From SYFY01 sp041752315 (lineage in GTDB: Bacteria; Pseudomonadota; Gammaproteobacteria; Pseudomonadales; Azotimanducaceae), in NCBI GenBank assembly GCA_041752315.1, contig JBGSHJ010000001.1, forward strand, positions 62,001 to 126,000: 64,000 bases of DNA, in the 5' to 3' direction. The position numbers and the translations under genes were made by a program. Each line of letters opens with the position of its first letter. Positions within the stretch are counted from its first letter, which is position 1. This document shows, piece after piece, positions 51,795-59,904 of the stretch. The notes beneath the pieces were generated by a model. The model was not told the DNA's origin. It saw only the letters and a program-made list of their open reading frames with translations, and made no database searches.

Positions 51795-52805
51795 TCAATC
51801 GTTGCCGTAATATTCCCTGTACCAGCGGACAAAGTTGGCGATACCCGTCTCAATCGGCGTATCTGGTTTGTAGCCAACGTCACGAACGAGGTCCTCCACG
51901 CTCGCCGAGGTGTCCGGTACATCACCCGGTTGCATCGGCAGCAGGTTGAGCCGGGCCGATCTGCCTAGCACTTGCTCCAGCACACTGATGTACTGTGACA
52001 ACTGAACCGGGTTGTTTCCGCCAATGTTGTAAATCCGATAAGGCGCGGACGAACTGGCCGGATCCGGATTGCTGGCATCCCAGTACGGGTCAGGCGCTGC
52101 CGGTCGGTCAACAACCCGAATGATCCCTTCAACGATGTCATCGATATAGGTGAAGTCGCGCGTGTGTTTTCCGTGGTTGAAGACATCGATAGGTTCGCCG
52201 GCGAGGATCTTGCGCGTAAACAGGAACAACGCCATGTCCGGCCGACCCCATGGACCGTAGACCGTGAAAAACCGCAGTCCCGTGACCGGAACCCTGAACA
52301 GATGGGCATAGGTGTGAGCCATCAGCTCATTCGATTTTTTGGATGCTGCGTACATGCTCAGAGGATGGTCAACTCCCTGGTGCGGTGAAAACGGCATGTT
52401 GGTGTGTGCACCGTAGACTGAACTGGAGCTGGCGAACACCAGGTGTTCACATCCTTGTTGACGCACGTTTTCCAGGATGTTCATGAAGCCGGTGATGTTC
52501 GAGTCGATGTAGACCCATGGATTTTCCAGCGAAAAGCGCACACCAGCCTGGGCCGCCAGGTGAATGACGCGTTGAGGACTTCCGGTGTGAAACACCGCGC
52601 TCACGGCGTCCCGATTGGCGAGGTCGATTCGATGGAAACGGAAGTTCGGTCGTTTTTCCAACCGCGCCAGACGTGCTTCCTTGAGCGAAACTTCGTAGTA
52701 GTCATTGACGTTGTCGATCGCGATGACCTCGTCACCACGATCAAGGAGCCGATGAGCAGTGGCAGAGCCGATGAATCCGGCGGCGCCAGTAACGAGTATT
52801 TTCAT
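51795..52805 (-). CDS. NAD-dependent epimerase, UDP-glucuronate 4-epimerase type
   Basis: A 336-residue extended SDR. It has the NAD motif TGAAGFIGSATAH, the pattern IDNVNDYYEVSLKEARLARL, the catalytic FASSSSVYGAHTNMPFS and Y-x3-K (MYAASKKSNELMA), and RFFTVYGPWGRPDMALFLF. These are typical of UDP-glucuronate 4-epimerases (Cap1J, LpsL, WbnF type) which make UDP-galacturonate for capsule or O-antigen. It starts 17 bases after the upstream dehydrogenase. Confidence 0.88.
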   Translation of the reverse strand: MKILVTGAAGFIGSATAHRLLDRGDEVIAIDNVNDYYEVSLKEARLARLEKRPNFRFHRIDLANRDAVSAVFHTGSPQRVIHLAAQAGVRFSLENPWVYIDSNITGFMNILENVRQQGCEHLVFASSSSVYGAHTNMPFSPHQGVDHPLSMYAASKKSNELMAHTYAHLFRVPVTGLRFFTVYGPWGRPDMALFLFTRKILAGEPIDVFNHGKHTRDFTYIDDIVEGIIRVVDRPAAPDPYWDASNPDPASSSAPYRIYNIGGNNPVQLSQYISVLEQVLGRSARLNLLPMQPGDVPDTSASVEDLVRDVGYKPDTPIETGIANFVRWYREYYGND

Positions 52806-52822
52806 GTTGGGCGGATCCAGTA

Positions 52823-54106
52823 CTAAAGCCGTGCCGTCACGACGTCTCGGGGCAGCACATGCTTGACGTCAAAGATGACACAAGTTTCACGGCCCAGTTT
52901 GCGGACATCGCGTCCCAGTGCGCGGAACTGTTCGTGACTCACAGCGAGAATCACGGCGTCGTAGGTGCCTTGCTCAGCATGTTCGAGCAGCTGCAGGTCA
53001 TATTCACGGAGTGCGTTCGCCGGATTCACCCAGGGGTCGATGACGTCCACCGCCAGGTTGTAGCGGGCCAGGCCACGGATGAGATCCACCACACGGGTAT
53101 TGCGGATGTCCGGGCAGTTTTCCTTGAAGGCCAGACCGAGCACGAGCACGCGGCTTCCCACCAGATTGATGCCGGCCGTTGTCATCAGCATGGCGACCCG
53201 GTCGGCAATGTGTCCTCCCAGCCGGTCGTTGATCCGGCGACCGGACAGGATCACCTCCGGATGAATCCCCAGGGCTTGTGCCTTGTGGGTCAGGTAGTAC
53301 GGATCAACACCAATGCAGTGTCCACCCACCAGACCCGGGCGAAAGTCGAGAAAGTTCCACTTCGTACGCGCTGCGGCCAGCACATCCTCCGTGTCGATGT
53401 TCATTCGTTCGAAAATCAATGCAAGTTCGTTGACCAGTGCAATGTTCAGGTCGCGCTGGGTGTTCTCAATGACCTTGGCTGCCTCGGCCACGCGGATGCT
53501 GGGCGCCTTGTGGGTACCCGCAACGATGATGAGATTGTAGAGCTGATCGATGAAATCGGAGGCTTCAGGTGTCGAACCGGAGGTGACCTTGCGAATATTT
53601 GGCAACCGATGCTGTCGATCACCGGGATTGATGCGCTCCGGACTGTAACCGACGAAAAAATCGACGTTGTACTTGAGGCCTGAGACCTGCTCCAGCACAG
53701 GTACACAGTCCTCTTCGGTCGCGCCGGGGTAGACAGTGGACTCGTACACAACAACGTCACCGGGTTTCAACACCACGCCAACGGTCTTGCTGGCGGCCAG
53801 TAAAGGACCGAGGTCGGGACGTCGGTACTGATCGATGGGGGTGGGGACGGTAACGATGAAAACGCTGCAATCGGCGAGGTCTTCGACCACCGTTGTAAAG
53901 TGCAGACCTTTTGCGTTACGTAGTTCCCCGGAGGAAATCTCTCGCGTGTGGTCCTCTCCGCGTCTGAGCTCGCCGACTCGACTGACTGCAATATCGAATC
54001 CGATAGTGTCCAGCTGTTTGCCAAATTCGACAGCGAGAGGGAGCCCCACATAGCCAAGGCCAATGATGGCAACCCGGGCCTGCCGAGGGTTGGACGGCTT
54101 GAACAT
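52823..54106 (-). CDS. UDP-N-acetylhexosamine 6-dehydrogenase (WbpO/TviB type)
   Basis: A 427-residue nucleotide-sugar dehydrogenase of the UDP-GlcNAc/GalNAc C-6 group. The NAD motif is IIGLGYVGLPLAVEFGK. VYESTVYPGATEEDC, FFVGYSPERINPGDR and the active-site Cys in GLVGGHCIGVDPYY are all present. It makes a UDP-N-acetylhexosaminuronic acid for surface polysaccharide, as TviB does for Vi antigen. First gene of the run with the two epimerases, divergent from the tyrosine kinase gene. Confidence 0.92.
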   Translation of the reverse strand: MFKPSNPRQARVAIIGLGYVGLPLAVEFGKQLDTIGFDIAVSRVGELRRGEDHTREISSGELRNAKGLHFTTVVEDLADCSVFIVTVPTPIDQYRRPDLGPLLAASKTVGVVLKPGDVVVYESTVYPGATEEDCVPVLEQVSGLKYNVDFFVGYSPERINPGDRQHRLPNIRKVTSGSTPEASDFIDQLYNLIIVAGTHKAPSIRVAEAAKVIENTQRDLNIALVNELALIFERMNIDTEDVLAAARTKWNFLDFRPGLVGGHCIGVDPYYLTHKAQALGIHPEVILSGRRINDRLGGHIADRVAMLMTTAGINLVGSRVLVLGLAFKENCPDIRNTRVVDLIRGLARYNLAVDVIDPWVNPANALREYDLQLLEHAEQGTYDAVILAVSHEQFRALGRDVRKLGRETCVIFDVKHVLPRDVVTARL

Positions 54107-54346
54107 TCACAAAAGTCCCTGTTGTGGGGATGCAGTATATCCGAGGTTTGCCGGTCGCTTTCAGGGCTTGGCCAAACGGTTTGTGGCTTGCCTTCAGCCT
54201 TTCCCTGTACGGGTTCTCAGTTCTTTCAACACCTTACATTGCTATTCGGTTCAACCTGTAACATGTGGGCATCGGAGTGACTTCCTGTCCGGGAGCCTGG
54301 TCGGGTTACCAGCGCACGAGCAGGGAAGGGACATGACAAGGAAATT

Positions 54347-55282
54347 ATGAGCACTATCGAAAGAGCAGCGTCGGTACAGGATGGACGGCCGGATCCTGGC
54401 ATTGAAGCGCGCCCCGAAATCGCGCTCTCGGGAAGGGTGCCGTCGCTTGAAGCGCGAATCACCAGCCGGCGGAGGCCGCTGGGCGGCCGATGCGATATCG
54501 ATCTGGAAGCCATGGCGGCCCGCGGTTTCCTGGTGCCAGGCGAGGGGCGGAACCAGCTTGCTCAGGAACTGCGTCGGATCAAGCGCCCTTTGCTTCTCAA
54601 CGTCCGCAAGAGCGAGGCACTGGCCGATTCTGTGCCGACCGCTCCTGGTACCGAGTATCGCGCGCCTAATTTCATCATGGTGACCAGTGCGTTACCTGGA
54701 GAGGGCAAAACTTATACCTCAACCAACCTGGCGATCAGCATCGCCGCTGAAATCGACCGTAGTGCTTTGCTGGTGGATGCAGACGTCGCCAAGCGGGATC
54801 TGTCACGTCACTTTGATCTGGGTGGTTACGCGGGATTGACAGAAGCTCTCACCAATCCCGCTGTGCACCCGGACACCTACACCCTCGGTACCAACATCGA
54901 TCGTCTGGAGTTGATGTCTTCCGGCATGCGCGAGGACAACGTTGATGAGCTGTTCGCCAGCAACAACATGAGCCGGCGTCTTCGCGCGCTGTCCCGGCTT
55001 GATCCCTCCCGGATTGTGGTGTTTGACGGTCCGCCTCTGCTCGTGACGACTGAGGCGAAAGTGCTGGCCCAATATATGGCCCAGATTGTCCTGGTGATTG
55101 AAGCTGGCAAGACACCGCGGGATGCTGTTGAACATGCGCTCAGGTTACTTGCCGACCAGCCCTCGGTGTCCGTGGTTCTGAACAAGACCTCCCGACCTAT
55201 CGGCAATGATTACGGTTATGGTTACGGCTATGGGTATTCCTACGGGTACGGGTCAGATTCGCCGACGGAGGTCGCTCGTTAG
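54347..55282 (+). CDS. XrtA-associated tyrosine autokinase (CpsD/CapB-like)
   Basis: A 311-residue bacterial tyrosine kinase. The N-terminal part up to residue 90 has the spacer ending in AQELRRIKRPLLLN typical of the XrtA (exosortase) group. Walker A is PGEGKT (117-122), Walker A' LLVDADVAKRDL and Walker B VVFDGPPLL. The C-terminus has a seven-Tyr cluster alternating with Gly (NDYGYGYGYGYSYGYG), the autophosphorylation tail. These kinases control polysaccharide chain length with a Wzc-like membrane partner, which is not in the window. AAGGAAATT precedes the ATG. Confidence 0.9.
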   Translation: MSTIERAASVQDGRPDPGIEARPEIALSGRVPSLEARITSRRRPLGGRCDIDLEAMAARGFLVPGEGRNQLAQELRRIKRPLLLNVRKSEALADSVPTAPGTEYRAPNFIMVTSALPGEGKTYTSTNLAISIAAEIDRSALLVDADVAKRDLSRHFDLGGYAGLTEALTNPAVHPDTYTLGTNIDRLELMSSGMREDNVDELFASNNMSRRLRALSRLDPSRIVVFDGPPLLVTTEAKVLAQYMAQIVLVIEAGKTPRDAVEHALRLLADQPSVSVVLNKTSRPIGNDYGYGYGYGYSYGYGSDSPTEVAR

Positions 55283-55416
55283 CACGCTCGAAAATTGCGC
55301 CAGTCTGCGAATCTGCTGGCATCGGGGAGAAAATTGCCCAATCTCTTCTCCACTTGGGTCTCCACTTGGGCATTGATCTCAGCTAGAGTCTCCTTTCAAT
55401 TGCTGTCAGGGTGGCA

Positions 55417-56529
55417 ATGTACGAACAACATTTTGGTCTATCGGCTAAGCCATTCCAGCTGTCGCCTGACGCGTCGTTTTTTTATCCGAGCAAGGAGCAC
55501 AAGCGGGCTCTGTCGTTTTTGCAGTATGGGTTGAGTCAGGCGGACGGTTTCATTGTCATTACCGGGAATGTAGGCACTGGCAAGACCACCTTGGTCCAGA
55601 CACTGCTGCGGGATCTGGACCAGACCAAGATGGCGGTAGCAACGCTTGTCACCTCCAATCTCGATGAAGAAGATCTTCTCAAGTTTGTCGCCACCGAGTT
55701 TGGTATCCGTTCGCATGCCAACTCCAAGGCTGAACTGCTGAAGGATCTGGAACACGCGTTCCAGCAGGAAGCGCGGGCGAATCGGCGCGTCCTCCTGATT
55801 GTCGATGAAGCCCAGAACCTGCCGGCGATGTCGGTTGAAGAGTTGAGAATGCTCTCCAACTTCCAGATGAACGGAAAGCCGCTGCTGCAGATCTTTCTGC
55901 TGGGTCAGCAGGAGTTTCGTGCAACGCTGCTCTCGGAAGGTTTTGAGCAGCTGCGCCAGCGTGTGATCGCGACCTATCACCTTAACCCGCTGAGCCTGGA
56001 AGAAACCCAGACGTACATTGAACATCGGCTGCGCAAGGTAGGTTGGCACGAGTTTCCCAAGTTCACGTCCACCGCATTCGAAGCCATCTATGAGTTCTGC
56101 GACGGAGTGCCACGCCGCATCAACAACCTGTGCGACCGCCTTCTGCTGTTTGCCTATCTTGAGTCGCTTGATGTCATCGACGGTGAAGACGTCAATCTGG
56201 TCGCCGAGGAGATTGGTGAAGAGTTCCTCAGTGGAACGCATGACAACCAGGTTGATAAGCCTGCCGGGACTCGCGCCCGTCAGGAAGTTTTTGATGCGCC
56301 TGACCGTCCGCTCGAAACCGTCGCGCGAGGTCTGTTTGACAAGGCCGATCTGACGCAAAGGCTGGCGACGCTCGAGCGCGCCATCGACGGACTTGGTCAT
56401 GGAATCAAATCCGAACTCTCCGATGTACGCGAAGAACTTTCCTATCTGCGTCTGCTGCTTGAAGACCTGCATCAGGTCGTTAGTGATGGAAAGACCGACA
56501 AGGGCGCATCCAACGGTTATCCAAAATAG
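55417..56529 (+). CDS. XrtA/PEP-CTERM system-associated AAA ATPase (ExeA-like)
   Basis: A 370-residue ATPase of the ExeA/GspA-like group tied to exosortase loci (TIGR03015 type). The start MYEQHFGLSAKPFQLSPDAS is diagnostic. Walker A is GNVGTGKT (50-57), Walker B LLIVDEAQNLP, sensor LLGQQEFR. The family C-terminal region includes GVPRRINNLCDRLLLFAY, then a predicted coiled-coil tail. It follows the kinase by about 130 bases that contain a repeated TCTCCACTTGGG word. An in-frame GTG at 55411 is the alternative start. Confidence 0.88.
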   Translation: MYEQHFGLSAKPFQLSPDASFFYPSKEHKRALSFLQYGLSQADGFIVITGNVGTGKTTLVQTLLRDLDQTKMAVATLVTSNLDEEDLLKFVATEFGIRSHANSKAELLKDLEHAFQQEARANRRVLLIVDEAQNLPAMSVEELRMLSNFQMNGKPLLQIFLLGQQEFRATLLSEGFEQLRQRVIATYHLNPLSLEETQTYIEHRLRKVGWHEFPKFTSTAFEAIYEFCDGVPRRINNLCDRLLLFAYLESLDVIDGEDVNLVAEEIGEEFLSGTHDNQVDKPAGTRARQEVFDAPDRPLETVARGLFDKADLTQRLATLERAIDGLGHGIKSELSDVREELSYLRLLLEDLHQVVSDGKTDKGASNGYPK

Positions 56530-56646
56530 AAACCGAGGCCTTGTCGCTCTGACGCCGGACCTTTCCTGTTGTTCCTGTCCCCTGGTCCTGTTTCCTGCTT
56601 GTTTGTCCCGACCACCTTCTTCCTGTTGTGGTCTGAAGCCGCTTGG

Positions 56647-59600
56647 CTATCTGAAGTCGCGTGACCGGAAACTCTCACCGATCCGTTCGCCTTCGAGCAG
56701 TTCACCAATCAGGTTTGTGTGGTCAATGACATATCCAGCCACCACATGGATCACTTCGCCTTCCCGTTCCACCGTGCCTTTGATGGTCAGTAGCTGACCA
56801 CCCAGCAGCGCAGTACGAAAACGTTCCAGCAAGGTCCGCCAGATGATCACATTATTGTTGCCGGTCTCATCTTCAAGGGTGAGAAACAAAACACCGGACG
56901 CGGTACCCGGGCGTTGTCGCCCCGTGACCAGACCGCTGATCTGAACCATTTGACCATGTCGGAAATCCGGAAGATCCAGCGCGCGACTTGAGCGCTCGAG
57001 TGCCGGGTGTTTTCGCAGCAGTGCCAGCGGGTGCGAGCGCAGGGACAGGCTGAGATAACGATAGTCGCGCAGTACCTCATCAGCTTCCCGAGGTGCCGGC
57101 AGGCTGACCTGCGTCTGATACGGCGTGTCAGATTCAGCGACCTGCTGCAATTCAACAGGCTGCTCGATTCCAGCAACATCCCAATGGGCCTGATAACGAT
57201 GACCTGAGAGTTGCGCAAGGGCCCCCGCCCGGGCCAGGAATTCCAGTTCCTGCCGGGTCAGACCCGTACGGCGAGCAAGATCCTGTGCATCCACAAACGA
57301 GCGTGAGCGTCTGGCCGTCACGATTTGCCGTGCACTTTCTTCGCCCAGTCCCTTGATCAATCGCAGGCCAAGGCGCAATGCACCTTTTCCAAGACCCTGG
57401 TTCTCGCAGGTGTGGTCTCCAGACCACGATTCGGATCCCGTTGCGGGTTCCAGAGTGTGATCCCAATCGCTGACCGTCACGTCCACTGACCGCACTTCAA
57501 TGGCATGGCGCTTCGCATCCTGAATCAACTGCGATGCGGAATAGAACCCCATTGGCAAGCTGTTCAGCAGACCTGCATAAAACGCCGCCGGTTCGTGACG
57601 TTTCAGCCATGCGGAGATATAGACGAGCAGTGCAAAACTTGCGGCGTGAGATTCAGGAAAGCCGTATTCCCCAAACCCCTTGATCTGTTTGAATACCCGT
57701 TCGGCAAAGTCCTGGTCGTGCCCTCGTGCCAACATGCCGCTGATCAGCTTTTCCTCAAAATGACCGAGTCCTCCACGGCGTTTCCAGGCGGCCATGGCGC
57801 GCCTGAGTTGATCGGCTTCGCCGGCCGTGAAACCGGCAGCCACCATGGCCAGTTCAATGACCTGCTCCTGAAAAATGGGAATTCCGAGCGTGCGTTCAAG
57901 CACACGACGCACGTCCTCGTTCGAGTAGTGCACAGCTTCGAGACCCTGCCGGCGTCGCAGGTAGGGATGCACCATATCGCCCTGGATCGGCCCAGGGCGG
58001 ACGATGGCCACTTCAATGACCAGATCATAAAAATGCTGGGGCTTGAGGCGTGGCAGCATGGCGATCTGCGCTCGCGACTCAACCTGGAATACACCGATGC
58101 TGTCACCATGCTGCAGCATGCGATAGGTAGCCGGATCCTCTGCCGGAATGTCGCAGATCGAGATTGGCTTGCCACGAAAGGCACTGACCAGGTCGAGTGC
58201 CTTGCGGATTGCCGTAAGCATGCCCAGCGCGAGGACATCGATCTTCAGCAGACCGAGTGACTCAAGATCGTTTTTGTCCCACTGGATGACGGTACGATCG
58301 GGCATGGCTGCATTTTCTACCGGAACCAGGTGTGACAATGGTCCACGCGAGATGACAAAGCCGCCGACGTGTTGTGACAGATGTCGCGGGAAGCCAAGGA
58401 TTTCATTGACCAGTGCGATGAACTGCCGGATCCGGATGCTGTCCGGATCGACGTCGATACCCCGCAGACGCTCGGCAAGTACTTCTTTCTTGTCCCACCA
58501 TGACAACGATTTGGCGAGCAGATCCACGAGATCGAGGTCAAAACCGAGCGCCTTGCCAACATCACGGATCGCGCTTTTTGGTCGATAGGTAACGAGGGTT
58601 GCTGCCAGTGCTGCCCGATCGCGGCCGTAACGTTTGTAGAGATACTGGATGACTTCTTCACGTCGCTCATGCTCGAAGTCGACATCGATATCCGGCGGTT
58701 CGGCACGCTCCTTCGAAATGAAGCGTTCGAACAGGAGATGCATGCGTGCCGGGTCGACTTCGGTAATGAAGAGGCAGTAACAGACGGCAGAGTTCGCCGC
58801 AGAGCCTCGTCCCTGGCAGAGAATCTGTCTGGAACGGGCGAACTGCACGATATCGTGAACCGTCAGGAAGTAGTACTCGTAGGCAAGTTCATGAATCAGC
58901 GCCAGTTCGCGCTCGATCAGGGCGACAACATCGTCGGGTGCTCCTGCGGGCCAGCGTTCGGCAGCACCGGCATAGGTCAGTTCGCGCAGCCAGTCGCCTG
59001 CCAGGCGGCCGGGCGGGACCAGCTCTTCCGGATATTCATAACGCAACTCATCGAGACTGAAAGTGCAGCGTTCAGCAATGGTCAGTGATTCTGCCAGCAT
59101 TTCCGGTGGATACAGGTTGCCGAGGTCTGTCACTGATCGAAGGTGTCGTTCAGCGTTGCCAAATCCGGCTGTACCGATGTCACTGACGGCGCATTTGAGT
59201 CGCACCGCCGTGAGGATATCCTGCATTGGCTGTCGTTCACTGACATGAAGGTGGACGTCATTGCTGGCGACGATGGGAAATCCGAGTCGGGTAGACAGTG
59301 TCAGCACAACCGCTGTCTGATGCAGATCAGTCCCATCGCGGAATAATTCAAGCGCCAGCCACAGGCCGTTTCGCGTCTCTGCGCGGAACAGGGCCTTCAG
59401 GGTTTGTCCCTGGGCCATCAGGGCTTCGATACCACATCGTGTGGCCAACGCCTGCGCGTGAACCAACGGCTGATCGCTGGTACGCACTGCAAATGGCATG
59501 CAGGGGCTGCCTGGCGGCCATAACACCAGGCAATCGGCAAGGCCAAAACGAAAGTCCTCGAGCGTGGCCTGATATTCCCCCTTCGGTGAACGACGGCGCA

Positions 59601-59904
59601 GTTTGGTGATCAATGCCGAGAGCTGTCCATAAGCCGCTCTGTCCGGTGCAAGTAGTATGAGCTTGATACCTTCCTCAAGCTGGAACTCGCTGCCGACAAT
59701 CAACCGGATGCCGTGTTCCCGTGCGGCCATGTGTGCCTTGGCAAGACCGGCGAACGAACACTCGTCAGTGATGGCGATGGCGCGATAACCGAGTGCAGCG
59801 GCTCGAGCAACCAGCTCTTCCGGATGTGAACCGCCGCGCAGGAAGCTGTAGTTGCTGATGACATGCAACTCGGCAAAGGATTGCAGATCAGGCGAAATAA
59901 CCAT
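56647..59904 (-). CDS. dnaE2: Error-prone DNA polymerase ImuC/DnaE2
   Basis: A 1085-residue C-family polymerase, the translesion form of Pol III alpha. The PHP domain opens with ELHVISNYSFLRGGSHPEEL. The catalytic Asp pair is in PDIDVDFEHERREEV. Fingers and OB parts follow, with ISGLVTGRQRPGTASG near the C-terminus. It works with ImuA and ImuB in SOS mutagenesis. I chose the ATG at 59904, which overlaps the imuB end by 17 bases; a longer frame from 60048 is unlikely. It converges on the ATPase gene. Confidence 0.95.
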   Translation of the reverse strand: MVISPDLQSFAELHVISNYSFLRGGSHPEELVARAAALGYRAIAITDECSFAGLAKAHMAAREHGIRLIVGSEFQLEEGIKLILLAPDRAAYGQLSALITKLRRRSPKGEYQATLEDFRFGLADCLVLWPPGSPCMPFAVRTSDQPLVHAQALATRCGIEALMAQGQTLKALFRAETRNGLWLALELFRDGTDLHQTAVVLTLSTRLGFPIVASNDVHLHVSERQPMQDILTAVRLKCAVSDIGTAGFGNAERHLRSVTDLGNLYPPEMLAESLTIAERCTFSLDELRYEYPEELVPPGRLAGDWLRELTYAGAAERWPAGAPDDVVALIERELALIHELAYEYYFLTVHDIVQFARSRQILCQGRGSAANSAVCYCLFITEVDPARMHLLFERFISKERAEPPDIDVDFEHERREEVIQYLYKRYGRDRAALAATLVTYRPKSAIRDVGKALGFDLDLVDLLAKSLSWWDKKEVLAERLRGIDVDPDSIRIRQFIALVNEILGFPRHLSQHVGGFVISRGPLSHLVPVENAAMPDRTVIQWDKNDLESLGLLKIDVLALGMLTAIRKALDLVSAFRGKPISICDIPAEDPATYRMLQHGDSIGVFQVESRAQIAMLPRLKPQHFYDLVIEVAIVRPGPIQGDMVHPYLRRRQGLEAVHYSNEDVRRVLERTLGIPIFQEQVIELAMVAAGFTAGEADQLRRAMAAWKRRGGLGHFEEKLISGMLARGHDQDFAERVFKQIKGFGEYGFPESHAASFALLVYISAWLKRHEPAAFYAGLLNSLPMGFYSASQLIQDAKRHAIEVRSVDVTVSDWDHTLEPATGSESWSGDHTCENQGLGKGALRLGLRLIKGLGEESARQIVTARRSRSFVDAQDLARRTGLTRQELEFLARAGALAQLSGHRYQAHWDVAGIEQPVELQQVAESDTPYQTQVSLPAPREADEVLRDYRYLSLSLRSHPLALLRKHPALERSSRALDLPDFRHGQMVQISGLVTGRQRPGTASGVLFLTLEDETGNNNVIIWRTLLERFRTALLGGQLLTIKGTVEREGEVIHVVAGYVIDHTNLIGELLEGERIGESFRSRDFR

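Noticed and set aside
50547..51968. Plus-strand open frame of 473 codons
   Set aside because: It is antisense to galE and part of the next epimerase, both of which have complete motifs on the minus strand.
54185..54205. Sigma-54-like promoter upstream of the tyrosine kinase (GG-N10-GC)
   Set aside because: Only the GG and GC match; the rest of the -24 and -12 elements is poor, even though XrtA loci are often sigma-54 controlled.
55208..55262. Short GGTTAT/GGCTAT repeats taken as a microsatellite or CRISPR-like array
   Set aside because: They encode the Tyr-Gly autophosphorylation tail of the kinase and lie fully in frame.
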